From Paenibacillus sp. HW567 (GTDB taxonomy: Bacteria; Bacillota; Bacilli; Paenibacillales; Paenibacillaceae), in the NCBI RefSeq assembly GCF_000374185.1, contig NZ_KB910518.1:1796162-1860161 (forward strand): 64,000 nt of DNA, read 5' to 3'. Position 1 is the stretch's first letter; every line of letters begins with the position of its first letter. Shown piece after piece: positions 45,531 through 54,906 of the stretch. The position numbers and the translations under genes were made by a program. The notes under the pieces are model-generated. The model was not told the DNA's origin and did no database searches. It saw only the letters and a program-made list of their open reading frames with translations.

Positions 45531-45562
45531 AAGGCAGGGCGGTGATGAAGCTGCTCTGCCTT
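45531..45562 (+). terminator. weak hairpin between binding protein and sensor kinase
   Basis: AAGGCAG..CTGCCTT stem with an 18-nt loop and a tail ATTCTGTT. It is probably partial, since the regulatory genes follow in the same direction. Confidence 0.45.
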
Positions 45563-45606
45563 ATTCTGTTCGTTTGAGGGTAAATCTGGTATTCTAGGAT
45601 CAGCGG

Positions 45607-45620
45607 GTAAAACGCTTTCA
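45607..45620 (-). promoter_or_regulatory. second cre-like site, before the sensor kinase
   Basis: The minus strand reads TGAAAGCGTTTTAC, 12 of 14 positions of the cre consensus. It lies 25 nt before the sensor kinase start and shares TGAAAGCGT with the site at 41600. Confidence 0.5.
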
Positions 45621-45644
45621 TCAAAGGGGAAGAGGGAGCTGCGG

Positions 45645-47390
45645 ATGTTGAGAAGGAAGGCGGGAAGGCATGCTCCGGCAGGCAAATCACTGCGGACAAC
45701 TCTGGTGATCTATCTGCTCATCGGTACGATGCTGCCGCTGCTCATTGTCGGCATTGTATCGTATACCTCGATTTATTCCGTGCTTTCCGGCAAAATCGGA
45801 AGCGGCATCAGCGCGAGTCTGCAGCAGGAGGCGCTTAGCCTGGAGAACGCCATCGACAATCTTGATTTCGCTTCCAAGCAGTTCGCGCTGGATGGTCAAA
45901 TCGTGCAGGAAATGTCTTCCTTTCTGGAGGAGAAGCAGATTTACCGTAAATCGCAGATCATGAATTCGATCAACCAGAAGATTAATCTGGTCAATTTCAC
46001 CAATCCCTACATTGGCCTAACTGCCTACATCATGCCGGGCAGCGATGATCCGGTGCTGTTCACCAACATGAGCACGCGGCGGGATTTTGAAATCAGCAAG
46101 CTCCCTTCCTTCATGCATTATAACGGGGCTGACTACTACGGGCCGCACCAGACGATGTATGCGGTTGGCGATAATGTGGTTTTCTCCGAGCAGCGGATCG
46201 TCAGGGTGAACGGCCAGCATAAGCTATACATTTATCTGGAGACGAACTACAGTCTGCTGCGCAAAATTTTTAATCAGCAGGCCTACGGGATGCAGGTGAA
46301 TCATCTGCTGGTCAACCAGAGCGGCAGCGTGACCCAGACGATTGACGGTGAGCTGCCGCAGGAGATTGTCAGGGCAGCCGGCGAGAACCCGGGCGCAGCG
46401 CATGAGGAGCTTGACGGCTACCATCTGTTCCGTTACGAAAGCCCGCAGGGCTGGAAGCTGGTAGCGGTGGTTAAGAAATCGGTATTTAACAGCGAGATTT
46501 ATTCCTGGTTTTACAAAATGATTTTGCTTGCCCTGTCCACGCTGCTGTTTGCCGGATTTCTGGCCTGGCTCATCTGGAAGCGGATCTACGGCCCTCTGCG
46601 CAAGGTGAATCTGGAGATTATCCGCATGGCGGAGAATGTTACGGCTCCGGTGGCATACACCAATGTAGAGGAGTTCGACTTTGTGCTGAGCAACTTCCAG
46701 CAGATGAAGGATCAGGTCAATGAGCTGATTCTGGCGGTAGCCCGCAATGAGAAGCTGAAAAGCCAGTTCGAAATCGAGAAGCTGCTCAGCCAGATCAACC
46801 CCCATTTTTTGCATAACACGCTGAACACGGTACAGTGGCTCGCCCGGCTGAACGGGCAGAAGGAAATCGACAAGCTGGTCACACTGCTGGTGAAGGTGCT
46901 TCACTACAACCTTGGCAAGATGAGCATTATTGTCACCATTGGCGAGGAAATTGAAGCGATCCGCAATTACATGGAGCTGCAGCGCATCCGTTACGACTAT
47001 GAATTCGAGTTCAATGTGCAGGCTGATGAGACCGTGCTGAGCGCGGCGGTTCCGCGGTTTTTGCTGCAGCCGCTGGTGGAGAATTCGATCTATCACGGCC
47101 TTAGCGACAACGGTAAGGTAGATGTCATAATTACGGCCCATAGCCCGGGAGAAGTGCGGCTGTGCGTAAGGGACAACGGAACGGGGATGAACGAGGCCCA
47201 AATGGAGGAGCTGCTTACGGATGAAGCGGTAGGGAAGCGGGGACTGGGGATCGGCTTCTCCTACGTCAAGCGTATGCTGAAGACTTATTTCGGAGAGCAA
47301 GTGACACTGCAAATTCGGAGCGGAACAGATGAAGGAACGAGCGTAATCATAATCATACCCATCAAAAGCAAGGAGGACTTCGATGATTAA
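45645..47390 (+). CDS. YesM-type sensor histidine kinase
   Basis: Membrane kinase of 581 aa. One helix lies near residues 20-45 and a second near 285-310, enclosing an extracellular sensing domain. HAMP follows, then the His_kinase domain with phospho-acceptor His387 in SQINPHFLHNTLN, and a GHKL ATPase domain with LLQPLVENSIYHGL and LCVRDNGTGM. GAGGGAG precedes the ATG at 45645. It overlaps the response regulator gene by 8 nt, so the two are a pair. It probably senses the sugar imported by the adjacent system. Confidence 0.93.
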   Translation: MLRRKAGRHAPAGKSLRTTLVIYLLIGTMLPLLIVGIVSYTSIYSVLSGKIGSGISASLQQEALSLENAIDNLDFASKQFALDGQIVQEMSSFLEEKQIYRKSQIMNSINQKINLVNFTNPYIGLTAYIMPGSDDPVLFTNMSTRRDFEISKLPSFMHYNGADYYGPHQTMYAVGDNVVFSEQRIVRVNGQHKLYIYLETNYSLLRKIFNQQAYGMQVNHLLVNQSGSVTQTIDGELPQEIVRAAGENPGAAHEELDGYHLFRYESPQGWKLVAVVKKSVFNSEIYSWFYKMILLALSTLLFAGFLAWLIWKRIYGPLRKVNLEIIRMAENVTAPVAYTNVEEFDFVLSNFQQMKDQVNELILAVARNEKLKSQFEIEKLLSQINPHFLHNTLNTVQWLARLNGQKEIDKLVTLLVKVLHYNLGKMSIIVTIGEEIEAIRNYMELQRIRYDYEFEFNVQADETVLSAAVPRFLLQPLVENSIYHGLSDNGKVDVIITAHSPGEVRLCVRDNGTGMNEAQMEELLTDEAVGKRGLGIGFSYVKRMLKTYFGEQVTLQIRSGTDEGTSVIIIIPIKSKEDFDD

Positions 47391-48786
47391 AGCTGTTGTG
47401 GTCGATGACGAACGGCTGGTGCGCAAAGGCTTCATCTCGCTGATTGATTGGGCGTCCTTCGGGGTGGTGATCGTCGGTGAGGCGGGGGACGGCAATGCCG
47501 CGCTGGCCCTGCTCCGCGAGCAGGAGGCTGATCTGCTGTTTGTCGATATTACAATGCCCGGCATGACCGGCTTTGAGCTGATCCGGCAGGTGCGCATGCG
47601 TTTTCCCGCGATCCGCTGTGTCGTGCTGACCTGCCATCATGAATTTGATTATGTGCAGGAGGCGCTGCGTCTTGGAGCGGTCGATTATATTGTCAAAACG
47701 CTGCTGGAGGTTGAGAATGCAGACGAAACGATCCGCCGTCTGGTGGAACGGGTGAAGTGGGAGGACCGTGCGCGTGAATCGCTCTCGCGCGGAGAGGGCA
47801 AGGTGGTGGCAGCGGACAGGGCGCTGCTCTATCTTCCGCTGCAGCCGCAGGGCAATGAAGAGGAGCTGTTCGGGCTCTCCATCGTGAAGAATCACCCGTT
47901 GCTTGCGCTGAAGAACATGTGGCTCACTCCGCTGCTTGGGCGTTTTGCCGAAGAAGAGGCTAGGCGTGAGCTTAAGAGCGTTCTTGGCGGACGCTGGTCT
48001 GCGGCGCTGGTCTGCGGACTGAAGGACCGGCAGCTTCAGGAGGTAGAGGAGGTGCTGGGCAGAGCGGCGCACCATGCACTCTTTTATTACGAAGGAACCG
48101 AAGAGCCGGCCAGGCTGGACTATGCTGAGCTGAAAAGGATAGCGGCAGAGGAGAATCTGCCCATAACCGGAGAAGATACCCTGGACCAGGCGCTGAATCT
48201 GCGCTGGGCGCTGGACCGGGAGGCTTGGGAGACATTCATCGCCCATGTGCAGCGGCAGCAGCCCGGCCGGGACAGGATTGCAGCATTTGGCGCTGGTCTT
48301 CTCCACGGCTGGACCGGGCTGATTCTGAAGGCTGAAGAAACGGCGCACCTGGAAGATTTGGCTGTTGGCAACCTGAACTGGACGCACTGGAAAAACTGGC
48401 TGCGGCAATTCTCCGGTTATGCGCAGCGGCGGATGCTTGAGCTGGGGCTGAGCAAAGAGGTGATGTTCTGCCTGATCCGTGCGGTCCGTTATATGAGAAG
48501 CCATGCCGGAGACAAGATCAATCAGGGAGATGTCGCTGCGGAGATCAACATGAGCCGAGGTTATTTCAGCCAGTGCTTTGCCCGTTTTGCCGGTGAGACC
48601 TTTGGCGAGAGCCTGCGGGGCATGCGGCTGGAGCTGGCTAAATCGCTGCTGCTGGAGACCCATTATCCCGTATGCGAAATTGCCGGCAGATCGGGGTTTG
48701 AGGATGACCGTTATTTCAGCAGGCTGTTCCGGGAACGTGTAGGCAAGCTGCCGAGTGAATACCGCGCGGAGGGGATCGAGCGGTGA
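47383..48786 (+). CDS. YesN-type response regulator (REC-AraC)
   Basis: 467-aa regulator. The N-terminal receiver has VVVDDERLVRKGF and phospho-acceptor Asp55 in LLFVDITMPGMTG. The middle 250 residues are variable. The C-terminus is an AraC double HTH: GDVAAEINMSRGYFSQCFAR and VCEIAGRSGFEDDRYFSRLF. It pairs with the upstream kinase. The direct repeat at 41496 with 21-bp spacing is a plausible target. The stop overlaps the next gene's GTG as GTGA. Confidence 0.93.
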   Translation: MIKAVVVDDERLVRKGFISLIDWASFGVVIVGEAGDGNAALALLREQEADLLFVDITMPGMTGFELIRQVRMRFPAIRCVVLTCHHEFDYVQEALRLGAVDYIVKTLLEVENADETIRRLVERVKWEDRARESLSRGEGKVVAADRALLYLPLQPQGNEEELFGLSIVKNHPLLALKNMWLTPLLGRFAEEEARRELKSVLGGRWSAALVCGLKDRQLQEVEEVLGRAAHHALFYYEGTEEPARLDYAELKRIAAEENLPITGEDTLDQALNLRWALDREAWETFIAHVQRQQPGRDRIAAFGAGLLHGWTGLILKAEETAHLEDLAVGNLNWTHWKNWLRQFSGYAQRRMLELGLSKEVMFCLIRAVRYMRSHAGDKINQGDVAAEINMSRGYFSQCFARFAGETFGESLRGMRLELAKSLLLETHYPVCEIAGRSGFEDDRYFSRLFRERVGKLPSEYRAEGIER

Positions 48787-50468
48787 ACAGAACGGTTAAA
48801 TATGTTCTCCTCGCTGTGGCGCTCTTGTCTCTCTCGGCTTGCCGCGGCGGCAGAGTGCCGGACGCGAAGGCTACGGGCGGAGCAGCTTCGGCCAATAGTG
48901 CAGACTCGGCAGCCTACGGCAAATACGACGCTCCGGTTGTAATGCGGATTGGCTTCAAGGTGCCGGATTCCCGTCTGAACACGGGAGACAGCAATGATAA
49001 CAATCCGATCTCCCGTTATTTGGAGAGCCTGACCAATATCAAGGTCATTCATTCCTGGGAAGCGAAGGGGGAGGAGCCTTACACGCAAAAAGCGCAGCTC
49101 GCGATTGACAGCAATGATCTGCCCGATGCGCTGGTCGTTGACAGGGATCAATTATCGAAACTGATTGACAGCGACATGATTGCAGATCTGACGGAGACGT
49201 ACCAGAAGTATGGGTCCGAGCTGATCAAGGATATGTACGATTCTACCCATGGCGAAGCGCTGGGCGACGCAACTAGGAACGGCAAGCTGTACGGATTGCC
49301 GAATGTGGCGATTAATGCCGATTCCCCTTCGATGCTGTGGGTCCGGCAGGATTGGCTGGACCGGCTGGAGCTTCCGGCGCCGCATACCTTTGAGGATATT
49401 GAAAGGATCGCCAAGGCTTTTATCGAAAGAGACCCGGACGGCAACGGCAAACGTGACACGGTTGGCCTCAGCGCGTACAAGAACATCGTGTATGGCACGA
49501 AGCCTCATGTCAACGGCCTGGATGCCGTGTTCAGCGCTTTTCATGCGTTTCCCACCAATTGGATCAAGGACAGCCAGGGCAAAATCGTCTATGGCTCGAT
49601 TACCCCGGAGACCAAGATGGCCTTGGCTAAGCTTGCCGATTGGTACAAGCGGGGGCTGATTGACCCGGATTTTGCCCTTTATAAGGAAACCCAGGAGCCG
49701 ATTATCTCCGGCAAGTCCGGGATGTTCTTCGGTCCGTGGTGGATGCCCTTTTATCCGCTGTCGGAGGCGGTAGCGCTTGATACCAAGGCAGAATGGCGGG
49801 CGTATGCCGCACCGCTGGATGCCGCGGGCAAATTCGTTACGCATATGGCTCCGGTCACAGACCGTTATCTGGTCGTGCGCAAGGGCTATGAGCATCCCGA
49901 AGCCGTGGTGAAGCTGCTGAATGTCTTTACCCGGCTGGAGCGGAGAAGGGACCCTAATCAGGAGGCGGTCAAGCAGCTCGATGATTTCTCTGCACAGACC
50001 GGAATACAGCCCCGGGCCTACTACCCGTTCGATTTGCTGATTGATTATACCGGGGCCATTGAGAAGCATTATTCAGATATGCAGCAGGCACTGCACGGCA
50101 AGATTGATCCCGATGCTCTGGACCCGGACACACGGCTGCTCTATAATCACTGGCTTACTGAGGAGGAACAGCCCAAAAAAAATCTGGAGGGCTGGAAGGC
50201 GGCCAACTCCTATAAATACGGCGCTGCCGTATTGTCATCGACCGCCATTGAAGGAGTCCGTAGTGTCTTTTACGGAAGCACGCTGCATATGAAGCGGAAT
50301 TGGCCCGAGCTGCAGACGCTGGAGAGCGAGACCTTCCTGAACATTATTGTTGGGGATTCGCCGCTGAGCGACTTCGATCTCTTCGTAGCCAAGTGGAAGC
50401 GCATGGGCGGAGATATCATTACCAAGGAGGTCACGCAGATCGTGGACAGCAGGCATCTGAATAAATAA
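48783..50468 (+). CDS. second extracellular binding lipoprotein of sugar ABC cluster
   Basis: 561-aa family 1-type lipoprotein. The lipobox is LSAC in a short signal peptide. The fold includes IGFKVPDSRLNTGDSNDNNP, KLYGLPNVAINADSPSMLWV and ERDPDGNGKRDTVGL, the last being a Ca-binding-like DPDGNG loop common in such proteins. The GTG at 48783 overlaps the regulator stop. It is a diverged relative of the 43674 protein. It may be a second ligand receptor or a co-sensor for the kinase; the latter is speculation from its position after the regulator. Confidence 0.88.
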   Translation: MNRTVKYVLLAVALLSLSACRGGRVPDAKATGGAASANSADSAAYGKYDAPVVMRIGFKVPDSRLNTGDSNDNNPISRYLESLTNIKVIHSWEAKGEEPYTQKAQLAIDSNDLPDALVVDRDQLSKLIDSDMIADLTETYQKYGSELIKDMYDSTHGEALGDATRNGKLYGLPNVAINADSPSMLWVRQDWLDRLELPAPHTFEDIERIAKAFIERDPDGNGKRDTVGLSAYKNIVYGTKPHVNGLDAVFSAFHAFPTNWIKDSQGKIVYGSITPETKMALAKLADWYKRGLIDPDFALYKETQEPIISGKSGMFFGPWWMPFYPLSEAVALDTKAEWRAYAAPLDAAGKFVTHMAPVTDRYLVVRKGYEHPEAVVKLLNVFTRLERRRDPNQEAVKQLDDFSAQTGIQPRAYYPFDLLIDYTGAIEKHYSDMQQALHGKIDPDALDPDTRLLYNHWLTEEEQPKKNLEGWKAANSYKYGAAVLSSTAIEGVRSVFYGSTLHMKRNWPELQTLESETFLNIIVGDSPLSDFDLFVAKWKRMGGDIITKEVTQIVDSRHLNK

Positions 50469-50472
50469 GAAA

Positions 50473-50509
50473 CAGGCCGGAATCCCCCAGTGCTGAGGAT
50501 TGCGGCCTG
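50473..50509 (-). terminator. terminator of minus-strand MFS gene
   Basis: Stem CAGGCCG..AATCC/GGATT..CGGCCTG. On the minus strand it is followed by TTTCTTATTT. On the plus strand no T-tract follows, but it may still end the binding-protein transcript. Confidence 0.6.
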
Positions 50510-50535
50510 AGTTGCGGAAGACTGATAGAATACGC

Positions 50536-51765
50536 TTATGAAGCTGCGGTAGTGCCGGCACTTGTCGCCCGGGATTTGCTGCTGGTTGACAAGTAGCTGC
50601 ACCAGGCTCCAAGCAAGGCAAGTGCGGCCAGACCGGCGGACAGCCAGGGAATGGAGGAGAGGCCGAACTGGTTAATCGCAGCTCCGCCAAGATATGCACC
50701 TGCCGCGTTGCCCAGATTAAGCGCCGAATGGCTTGAAGTGGTAGCCAGAAGCGGCGCTTTATGCGCCAGATTCATGATGCGGAGCTGAATGCCCGGCATG
50801 ATGCCGAAGGCGGCGATGCCCCAGATAAAGACGTTGATCACCGTAAGAATAGGGTTGTCCAGCGTGAGCGTGAATGTAGTGATGACGACGGCGAGAACGG
50901 CAAAGTTGACGATCAGCGAAGGCATCAGCTTCCAGTCGGCCAGCTTGCCGCCGGCAATATTGCCGATTGTCACGCCAACCCCGAACAGCACAAGAATCCA
51001 GGTGACACTGTGTTCGGCAAAACCTGTGATCTCCTCAAGCATCGGCGTAATATAGGTGAATAAGGAGAACAGGCTGCCGCAGCCCAGCGCCCCTGTCAGG
51101 AGGATCAGCAGCACCTTCGGATTCAGCAGTCCGCGCACCTGCTCGGCGAGATCGGCGGTCTGCTCTTGAACAATCACCGGAATGAACCGGATGATGCCAA
51201 ACAGCGATACAATGCCCAGCAGGGTAATGGCTCCAAAAGAAGCCCTCCAGCCAAGCTGCTGGCCGATGAACGTGCCAAATGGTACTCCGATGATATTGGC
51301 CACGGTAAGGCCGGCAAGCACAATGGATACGGCTCCGGCACGCTTCTCCGGCCGAACCAGTCTTGCGGCGATAATGGTACCCACACCAAGAAAGGTTCCG
51401 TGGGCAAAAGCAGTGAGAATACGGGCGAGAATCAGCAGTGTGTAGGTTGGCGCAATCACGGAAACGGCATTTCCGAAGATGAAAATGCCCATCAGAATGA
51501 TCAGCAGCCTTTTTTGCGGCAGACGGTGGGTGAAGATGGTCAGTACCGGCGCGCCGATAGCGACACCAAGTGCATAGCTGGTAATAAGCTGCCCGGCCGC
51601 AGGAATGCTTACGCCAAGGTCGCTTGCAACATTGGGCAAAAGTCCCATGATGATAAACTCGGTCATGCCAATCGCAAAGGCTCCCAGTGTCAGGCAGAGC
51701 AGAGACAGCGGAAAACGCTCCTTGCTTGGCGGCGGTGTCTGGCTTTTGTCCTTTATGTTATTCAC
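50536..51765 (-). CDS. MFS exporter (DHA1/AraJ-like)
   Basis: 409-aa 12-helix major facilitator. The first helix region has LTLGAFAIGMTEFIIMGLLP, then ITSYALGVAIGAPVLTIF and FGNAVSVIAPTYTLLILARI, typical of the AraJ/YdhP group of DHA1 exporters. The ATG at 51765 overlaps the YbaK-type gene stop as ATGA. MarR and YbaK-type genes lie upstream on the same strand, so all three may be one operon. The substrate is unknown. Confidence 0.9.
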   Translation of the reverse strand: MNNIKDKSQTPPPSKERFPLSLLCLTLGAFAIGMTEFIIMGLLPNVASDLGVSIPAAGQLITSYALGVAIGAPVLTIFTHRLPQKRLLIILMGIFIFGNAVSVIAPTYTLLILARILTAFAHGTFLGVGTIIAARLVRPEKRAGAVSIVLAGLTVANIIGVPFGTFIGQQLGWRASFGAITLLGIVSLFGIIRFIPVIVQEQTADLAEQVRGLLNPKVLLILLTGALGCGSLFSLFTYITPMLEEITGFAEHSVTWILVLFGVGVTIGNIAGGKLADWKLMPSLIVNFAVLAVVITTFTLTLDNPILTVINVFIWGIAAFGIMPGIQLRIMNLAHKAPLLATTSSHSALNLGNAAGAYLGGAAINQFGLSSIPWLSAGLAALALLGAWCSYLSTSSKSRATSAGTTAAS

Positions 51766-52274
51766 AGAGTTGTTCCTTCCTCTAGTACCGGCGTTTCGTC
51801 CTCGTTCCAGCCCTTGCAGACGTCCACCCAGTCCTTGCTCCCCGAATACATTGCCAGCTCATCGCAGGTCAGCTCGATCGCGGAGTTGGTGCTTCCGCAG
51901 GCCGGGAAAAGCGTAGTGAACCGTTTCATCGACACATCCAGGTAGACCTCCAGCTCATGGGCCAGTCCAAAGGGGCAAACCCCGCCAATTTCGTGTCCGG
52001 TCTGCTCCAGCACTTCCTCGGGAGTAAGCATTCTGGCCTTGAAGCCGAAGCGCTCCCTGAATTTCTTGTTGTCAATCTTGGCATCTCCGGCACCCACAAC
52101 GAGAATGGCCTGATCTTCTGCCCCCCGGAAGGAGAGGGTCTTGGCAATTCGGGCTGGAAGCACGCCGATGGTAGCAGCAGCCATCTCGACAGTAGCGCTG
52201 GAGGTGGCATATTCACGCACATCCTGCGCTCTGCCTACACGGTGGAAGTGCTCTTTTACACTTGTAATTGACAA
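51762..52274 (-). CDS. YbaK/ProX-type aminoacyl-tRNA deacylase-like protein
   Basis: 170-aa single-domain editing-type protein. Family signatures include AARIAKTLSFRG-like residues, IDNKKFRERFGFKARML, and GGVCPFGLAHELEVYLD. Such proteins hydrolyse misacylated tRNAs. The TTG at 52274 has AAAGGAG at 8-nt spacing. An ATG at 52280 is only 2 nt away from that site, and another in-frame ATG lies at 52313. It overlaps the MFS gene by 4 nt. Confidence 0.85.
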   Translation of the reverse strand: MSITSVKEHFHRVGRAQDVREYATSSATVEMAAATIGVLPARIAKTLSFRGAEDQAILVVGAGDAKIDNKKFRERFGFKARMLTPEEVLEQTGHEIGGVCPFGLAHELEVYLDVSMKRFTTLFPACGSTNSAIELTCDELAMYSGSKDWVDVCKGWNEDETPVLEEGTTL

Positions 52275-52330
52275 GATCATGACTCCTTTCTGAAAGTAGA
52301 TCATATTGTTCACATTCTAACATAAGACGA

Positions 52331-52762
52331 TTAGAGTTTCGCAGAATTTTTGCTGATCTTTTGGAGCAGCATAACGAGCGTGTCCACTTCCTCCGAGGTT
52401 AAGCCGCTTGCAAGCTTGCGGTTTAGCTCATTCAGAATCTCTTGAAGGACCGGAGCGAACTCAATCGCTTTGGCCGTCGGATAGAGCAGGGAGGAACGGC
52501 GGTCCTTGGGATCGGTTCGGCGCTCAACGTAACCCGATTGCTCCAGATGTTTCACGGAGCGGGCGGTAGTGGCCTTATCGAATTTCAACTCGCTTGTCAT
52601 CTGATCCTGCGTAATGCCGGGCTGGTTCACGATCAGCTTGAGAAAGGTGTGCTGTCCGCCGCTGCCGATCCCGTAATCCATCAGTTCTTTGGTGAGGAAT
52701 TTCTGGCTCTGCCGGTTTAGCTGGGACAGCAGCTTGCCGATAGGTTCCCTGTTCGAGTTCAA
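52331..52762 (-). CDS. MarR-family regulator
   Basis: 143-aa winged-helix protein. The HTH is ITQDQMTSELKFDKATTARS and the wing is VERRTDPKDRRSSLLYPTAK. The TTG at 52762 follows AAGAGG at 8-nt spacing; a GTG at 52771 is also in frame. It is divergent from the DHA2 exporter, with two inverted repeats between them, so it very likely represses that exporter and its own operon. Confidence 0.87.
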   Translation of the reverse strand: MNSNREPIGKLLSQLNRQSQKFLTKELMDYGIGSGGQHTFLKLIVNQPGITQDQMTSELKFDKATTARSVKHLEQSGYVERRTDPKDRRSSLLYPTAKAIEFAPVLQEILNELNRKLASGLTSEEVDTLVMLLQKISKNSAKL

Positions 52763-52829
52763 TATACGCACCTCTTTGGCTATTTTCTTACGCTTCTTAA
52801 TCTATTGACTAAAATACTACCGCAAAGTG

Positions 52830-52843
52830 GTTGCGTGCGCAAC
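52830..52843. promoter_or_regulatory. candidate MarR operator 1
   Basis: GTTGCGTGCGCAAC is a perfect inverted repeat (GTTGC, 4-nt spacer, GCAAC; the inner GCGC extends it). It lies 68 nt from the MarR start and 82 nt from the exporter start. Confidence 0.6.
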
Positions 52844-52873
52844 TAAGTTGGAGTACACTGGGTATATTATTTC

Positions 52874-52887
52874 GTTGCGGATGCAAC
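52874..52887. promoter_or_regulatory. candidate MarR operator 2
   Basis: GTTGCGGATGCAAC has the same half-sites and spacer as operator 1, with start-to-start spacing of 44 bp. A TATATT stretch lies between the two sites. Confidence 0.55.
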
Positions 52888-52924
52888 TATATCTCCGAAA
52901 ATTTGATGTATGAGGTGTTTGCGT

Positions 52925-54382
52925 ATGAGTTCAATCAGTGCAACCTATCAGGAGGATGCGGCGATTCAGAAGAAACGCTGGATGATCCTGATCGTACTTA
53001 ATTTATTCACCTTCATGTCTACGCTGGACGGCAGCATTGTAAATATTGCCCTGCCTGTGCTTGTGAAGGAGCTCTCGTTGCCTATAGCGCAGGTAGAGTG
53101 GGTGACGACAGGGTATCTGATGGCGATCTGCTCGGTCATATTATTCTTCGGAAAGCTGGGCGATATCGCCGGGAAGATCAGAATTTTCAAACTCGGCACG
53201 GTGATCTTCATCATCGGGTCTCTGCTCTGCGGCCTAAGCGCTAACCTGCCGTTTCTGATTGGTTCCCGTATCATTCAGGCGATCGGCGCCTCGATGACGA
53301 TGGCTAACAGCCAGGGAATTGTTACGGATATTTTCCCGTCCAATGAACGGGGTAAGGCGCTTGGATTAATCGGAACCTTCGTATCACTCGGAAGTATTGC
53401 CGGGCCAAGCCTGGGCGGAATCATTGTCTCTACCTTGGGATGGGAGTATATTTTCTGGGTCAATGTTCCGATTGGACTCATTGCCATCGCTCTCGGGTGG
53501 AAGGTGCTGCCGAAGGATCTGATTCATGTAAAATCCAAAATCGACGTTCCCGGCAGCCTGCTGTTTGCCGTCTTCATTGTTGCTTTGTTTGCCGGACTGC
53601 TGCTTGGACAACAGCTCGGATATGGGGACAGCCGGATTGTCTCGTCGCTGATTGCCGCAGCCGCAGCTTTTATCGCTTTTATCATAGTGGAATTGCGCCG
53701 CACTCAGCCGCTGCTCCAATTGTCGCTGTTCAAAAATCCCTTGTTCTCGCTCAGCATCCTGTGTGCATTTCTGGTCTTTGTCGCTAACTTCTGCTTCAAT
53801 ATTATTGCCCCGTTCTATGCGCAGAACATGCTGAACCTGTCGCCATTCTATGCGGGCTTTCTGCTTATGCTCTTCCCGATCTGTATGGTTATCATTGCGC
53901 CTCTGAGCGGGGCGTTGTCGGATAAAATCGGCTCCGAATTCCTTACCTTCGCGGGATTGATCGTAATGGTCATCGCCCAATTCGGGCTGGCCCGCCTGCA
54001 TGACGGCAGCCCGGTTGTGCTTGCAGGTGTGTGGATTGCCATGCTGGGGATCGGCAGCGGTCTGTTCATGTCGCCCAACAATTCGCTGATTATGTCCACC
54101 GTGCCGCGCACACAGCTCGGGTCGGCAGGCAGCGTCAACTCACTTGTCCGCAACGTGGGCATGGTCGTCGGCATCACTATTGCCACCTCGATTCTGTTCA
54201 ACGTAATGAGCAGCAGGGCGGGCTACCGGGTAACCGGCCTGATTCCGGGCCGTCCGGATATTTTTCTCACCGGAATGCATGCCGTGTTCCTGACCTCATC
54301 GGTGATCTGCCTGGTGTCGGCGCTGCTCACCGGCTGGCGGATGCTCTCCATAAGAAGAGCAAAAAGAGCGATAAAAGCATAG
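52925..54382 (+). CDS. MFS multidrug exporter (DHA2, EmrB/QacA type)
   Basis: 485-aa exporter of 14 predicted helices. The first helix is followed by FMSTLDGSIVNIALPVLVKE, the DHA2 signature. QVEWVTTGYLMAICSVILFF and GSLAGPSLGG-like GSIAGPSLGGIIVSTLGWEY (motif C) support this. The ATG at 52925 has GAGGTG at 7-nt spacing; an in-frame ATG at 52910 precedes it. The MarR gene and its paired operators lie upstream. Probably induced by the compounds it exports. Confidence 0.92.
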   Translation: MSSISATYQEDAAIQKKRWMILIVLNLFTFMSTLDGSIVNIALPVLVKELSLPIAQVEWVTTGYLMAICSVILFFGKLGDIAGKIRIFKLGTVIFIIGSLLCGLSANLPFLIGSRIIQAIGASMTMANSQGIVTDIFPSNERGKALGLIGTFVSLGSIAGPSLGGIIVSTLGWEYIFWVNVPIGLIAIALGWKVLPKDLIHVKSKIDVPGSLLFAVFIVALFAGLLLGQQLGYGDSRIVSSLIAAAAAFIAFIIVELRRTQPLLQLSLFKNPLFSLSILCAFLVFVANFCFNIIAPFYAQNMLNLSPFYAGFLLMLFPICMVIIAPLSGALSDKIGSEFLTFAGLIVMVIAQFGLARLHDGSPVVLAGVWIAMLGIGSGLFMSPNNSLIMSTVPRTQLGSAGSVNSLVRNVGMVVGITIATSILFNVMSSRAGYRVTGLIPGRPDIFLTGMHAVFLTSSVICLVSALLTGWRMLSIRRAKRAIKA

Positions 54383-54445
54383 CTTGTCACAAATCAGAAG
54401 GTTATGTTGTCTCCACTATGTATATCTATTATGGAGGCGATGAAA

Positions 54446-54892
54446 ATGAGTTTACGCTTTAACTACAGAACGGCTAATGAACCGGCTTTTCGGGCAATGA
54501 TGGCACTAGAGCAGCATGCGGGCGGACGCATCAAGGATAAGGTATTGTATGAATTGGTGAAGATACGGGTCTCCCAGATCAACGGCTGCGCCTTCTGTAT
54601 GGATATGCATGCGAAGGATTTGCTGAAGCTGGGCGATTATGCCGATCACATTCTGCTGCTGAGCGTCTGGCATGAGGTTCCGCTCTTTACGGAGCGGGAA
54701 AAAGCGCTGCTGGAGCTTGCCGAAACGGTTACTCTGATCAGTCAAGATGGTGTGCCTCAAGCCTTGTATGACAAGGTTATGGAGCATTTCAGCCAGGAGG
54801 AATACGTGGACTGGATTATGGGGATCAACACCATCAATAGCTGGAACCGGATTGCCATATCGACAGGGATGTATCCGGGCTGTTTTAACTGA
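54446..54892 (+). CDS. AhpD-like carboxymuconolactone decarboxylase-family protein
   Basis: 148-aa alkylhydroperoxidase-like protein. It contains KIRVSQINGCAFCMDMHAKD with the Cys-x2-Cys-x3-His motif, and the C-terminal IMGINTINSWNRIAISTGMY. It probably reduces peroxides or organic hydroperoxides. The ATG at 54446 lies about 8 nt after ATGGAGGCG. It sits 14 nt before an ECF41-type sigma gene, the usual partner order for that sigma group. Confidence 0.9.
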   Translation: MSLRFNYRTANEPAFRAMMALEQHAGGRIKDKVLYELVKIRVSQINGCAFCMDMHAKDLLKLGDYADHILLLSVWHEVPLFTEREKALLELAETVTLISQDGVPQALYDKVMEHFSQEEYVDWIMGINTINSWNRIAISTGMYPGCFN

Positions 54893-54906
54893 TTGGAGGT
54901 GTAGCG

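Noticed and set aside
46224..48663. Long minus-strand open frames across the sensor kinase and regulator
   Set aside because: Both plus-strand genes have complete catalytic motifs; the minus frames have none.
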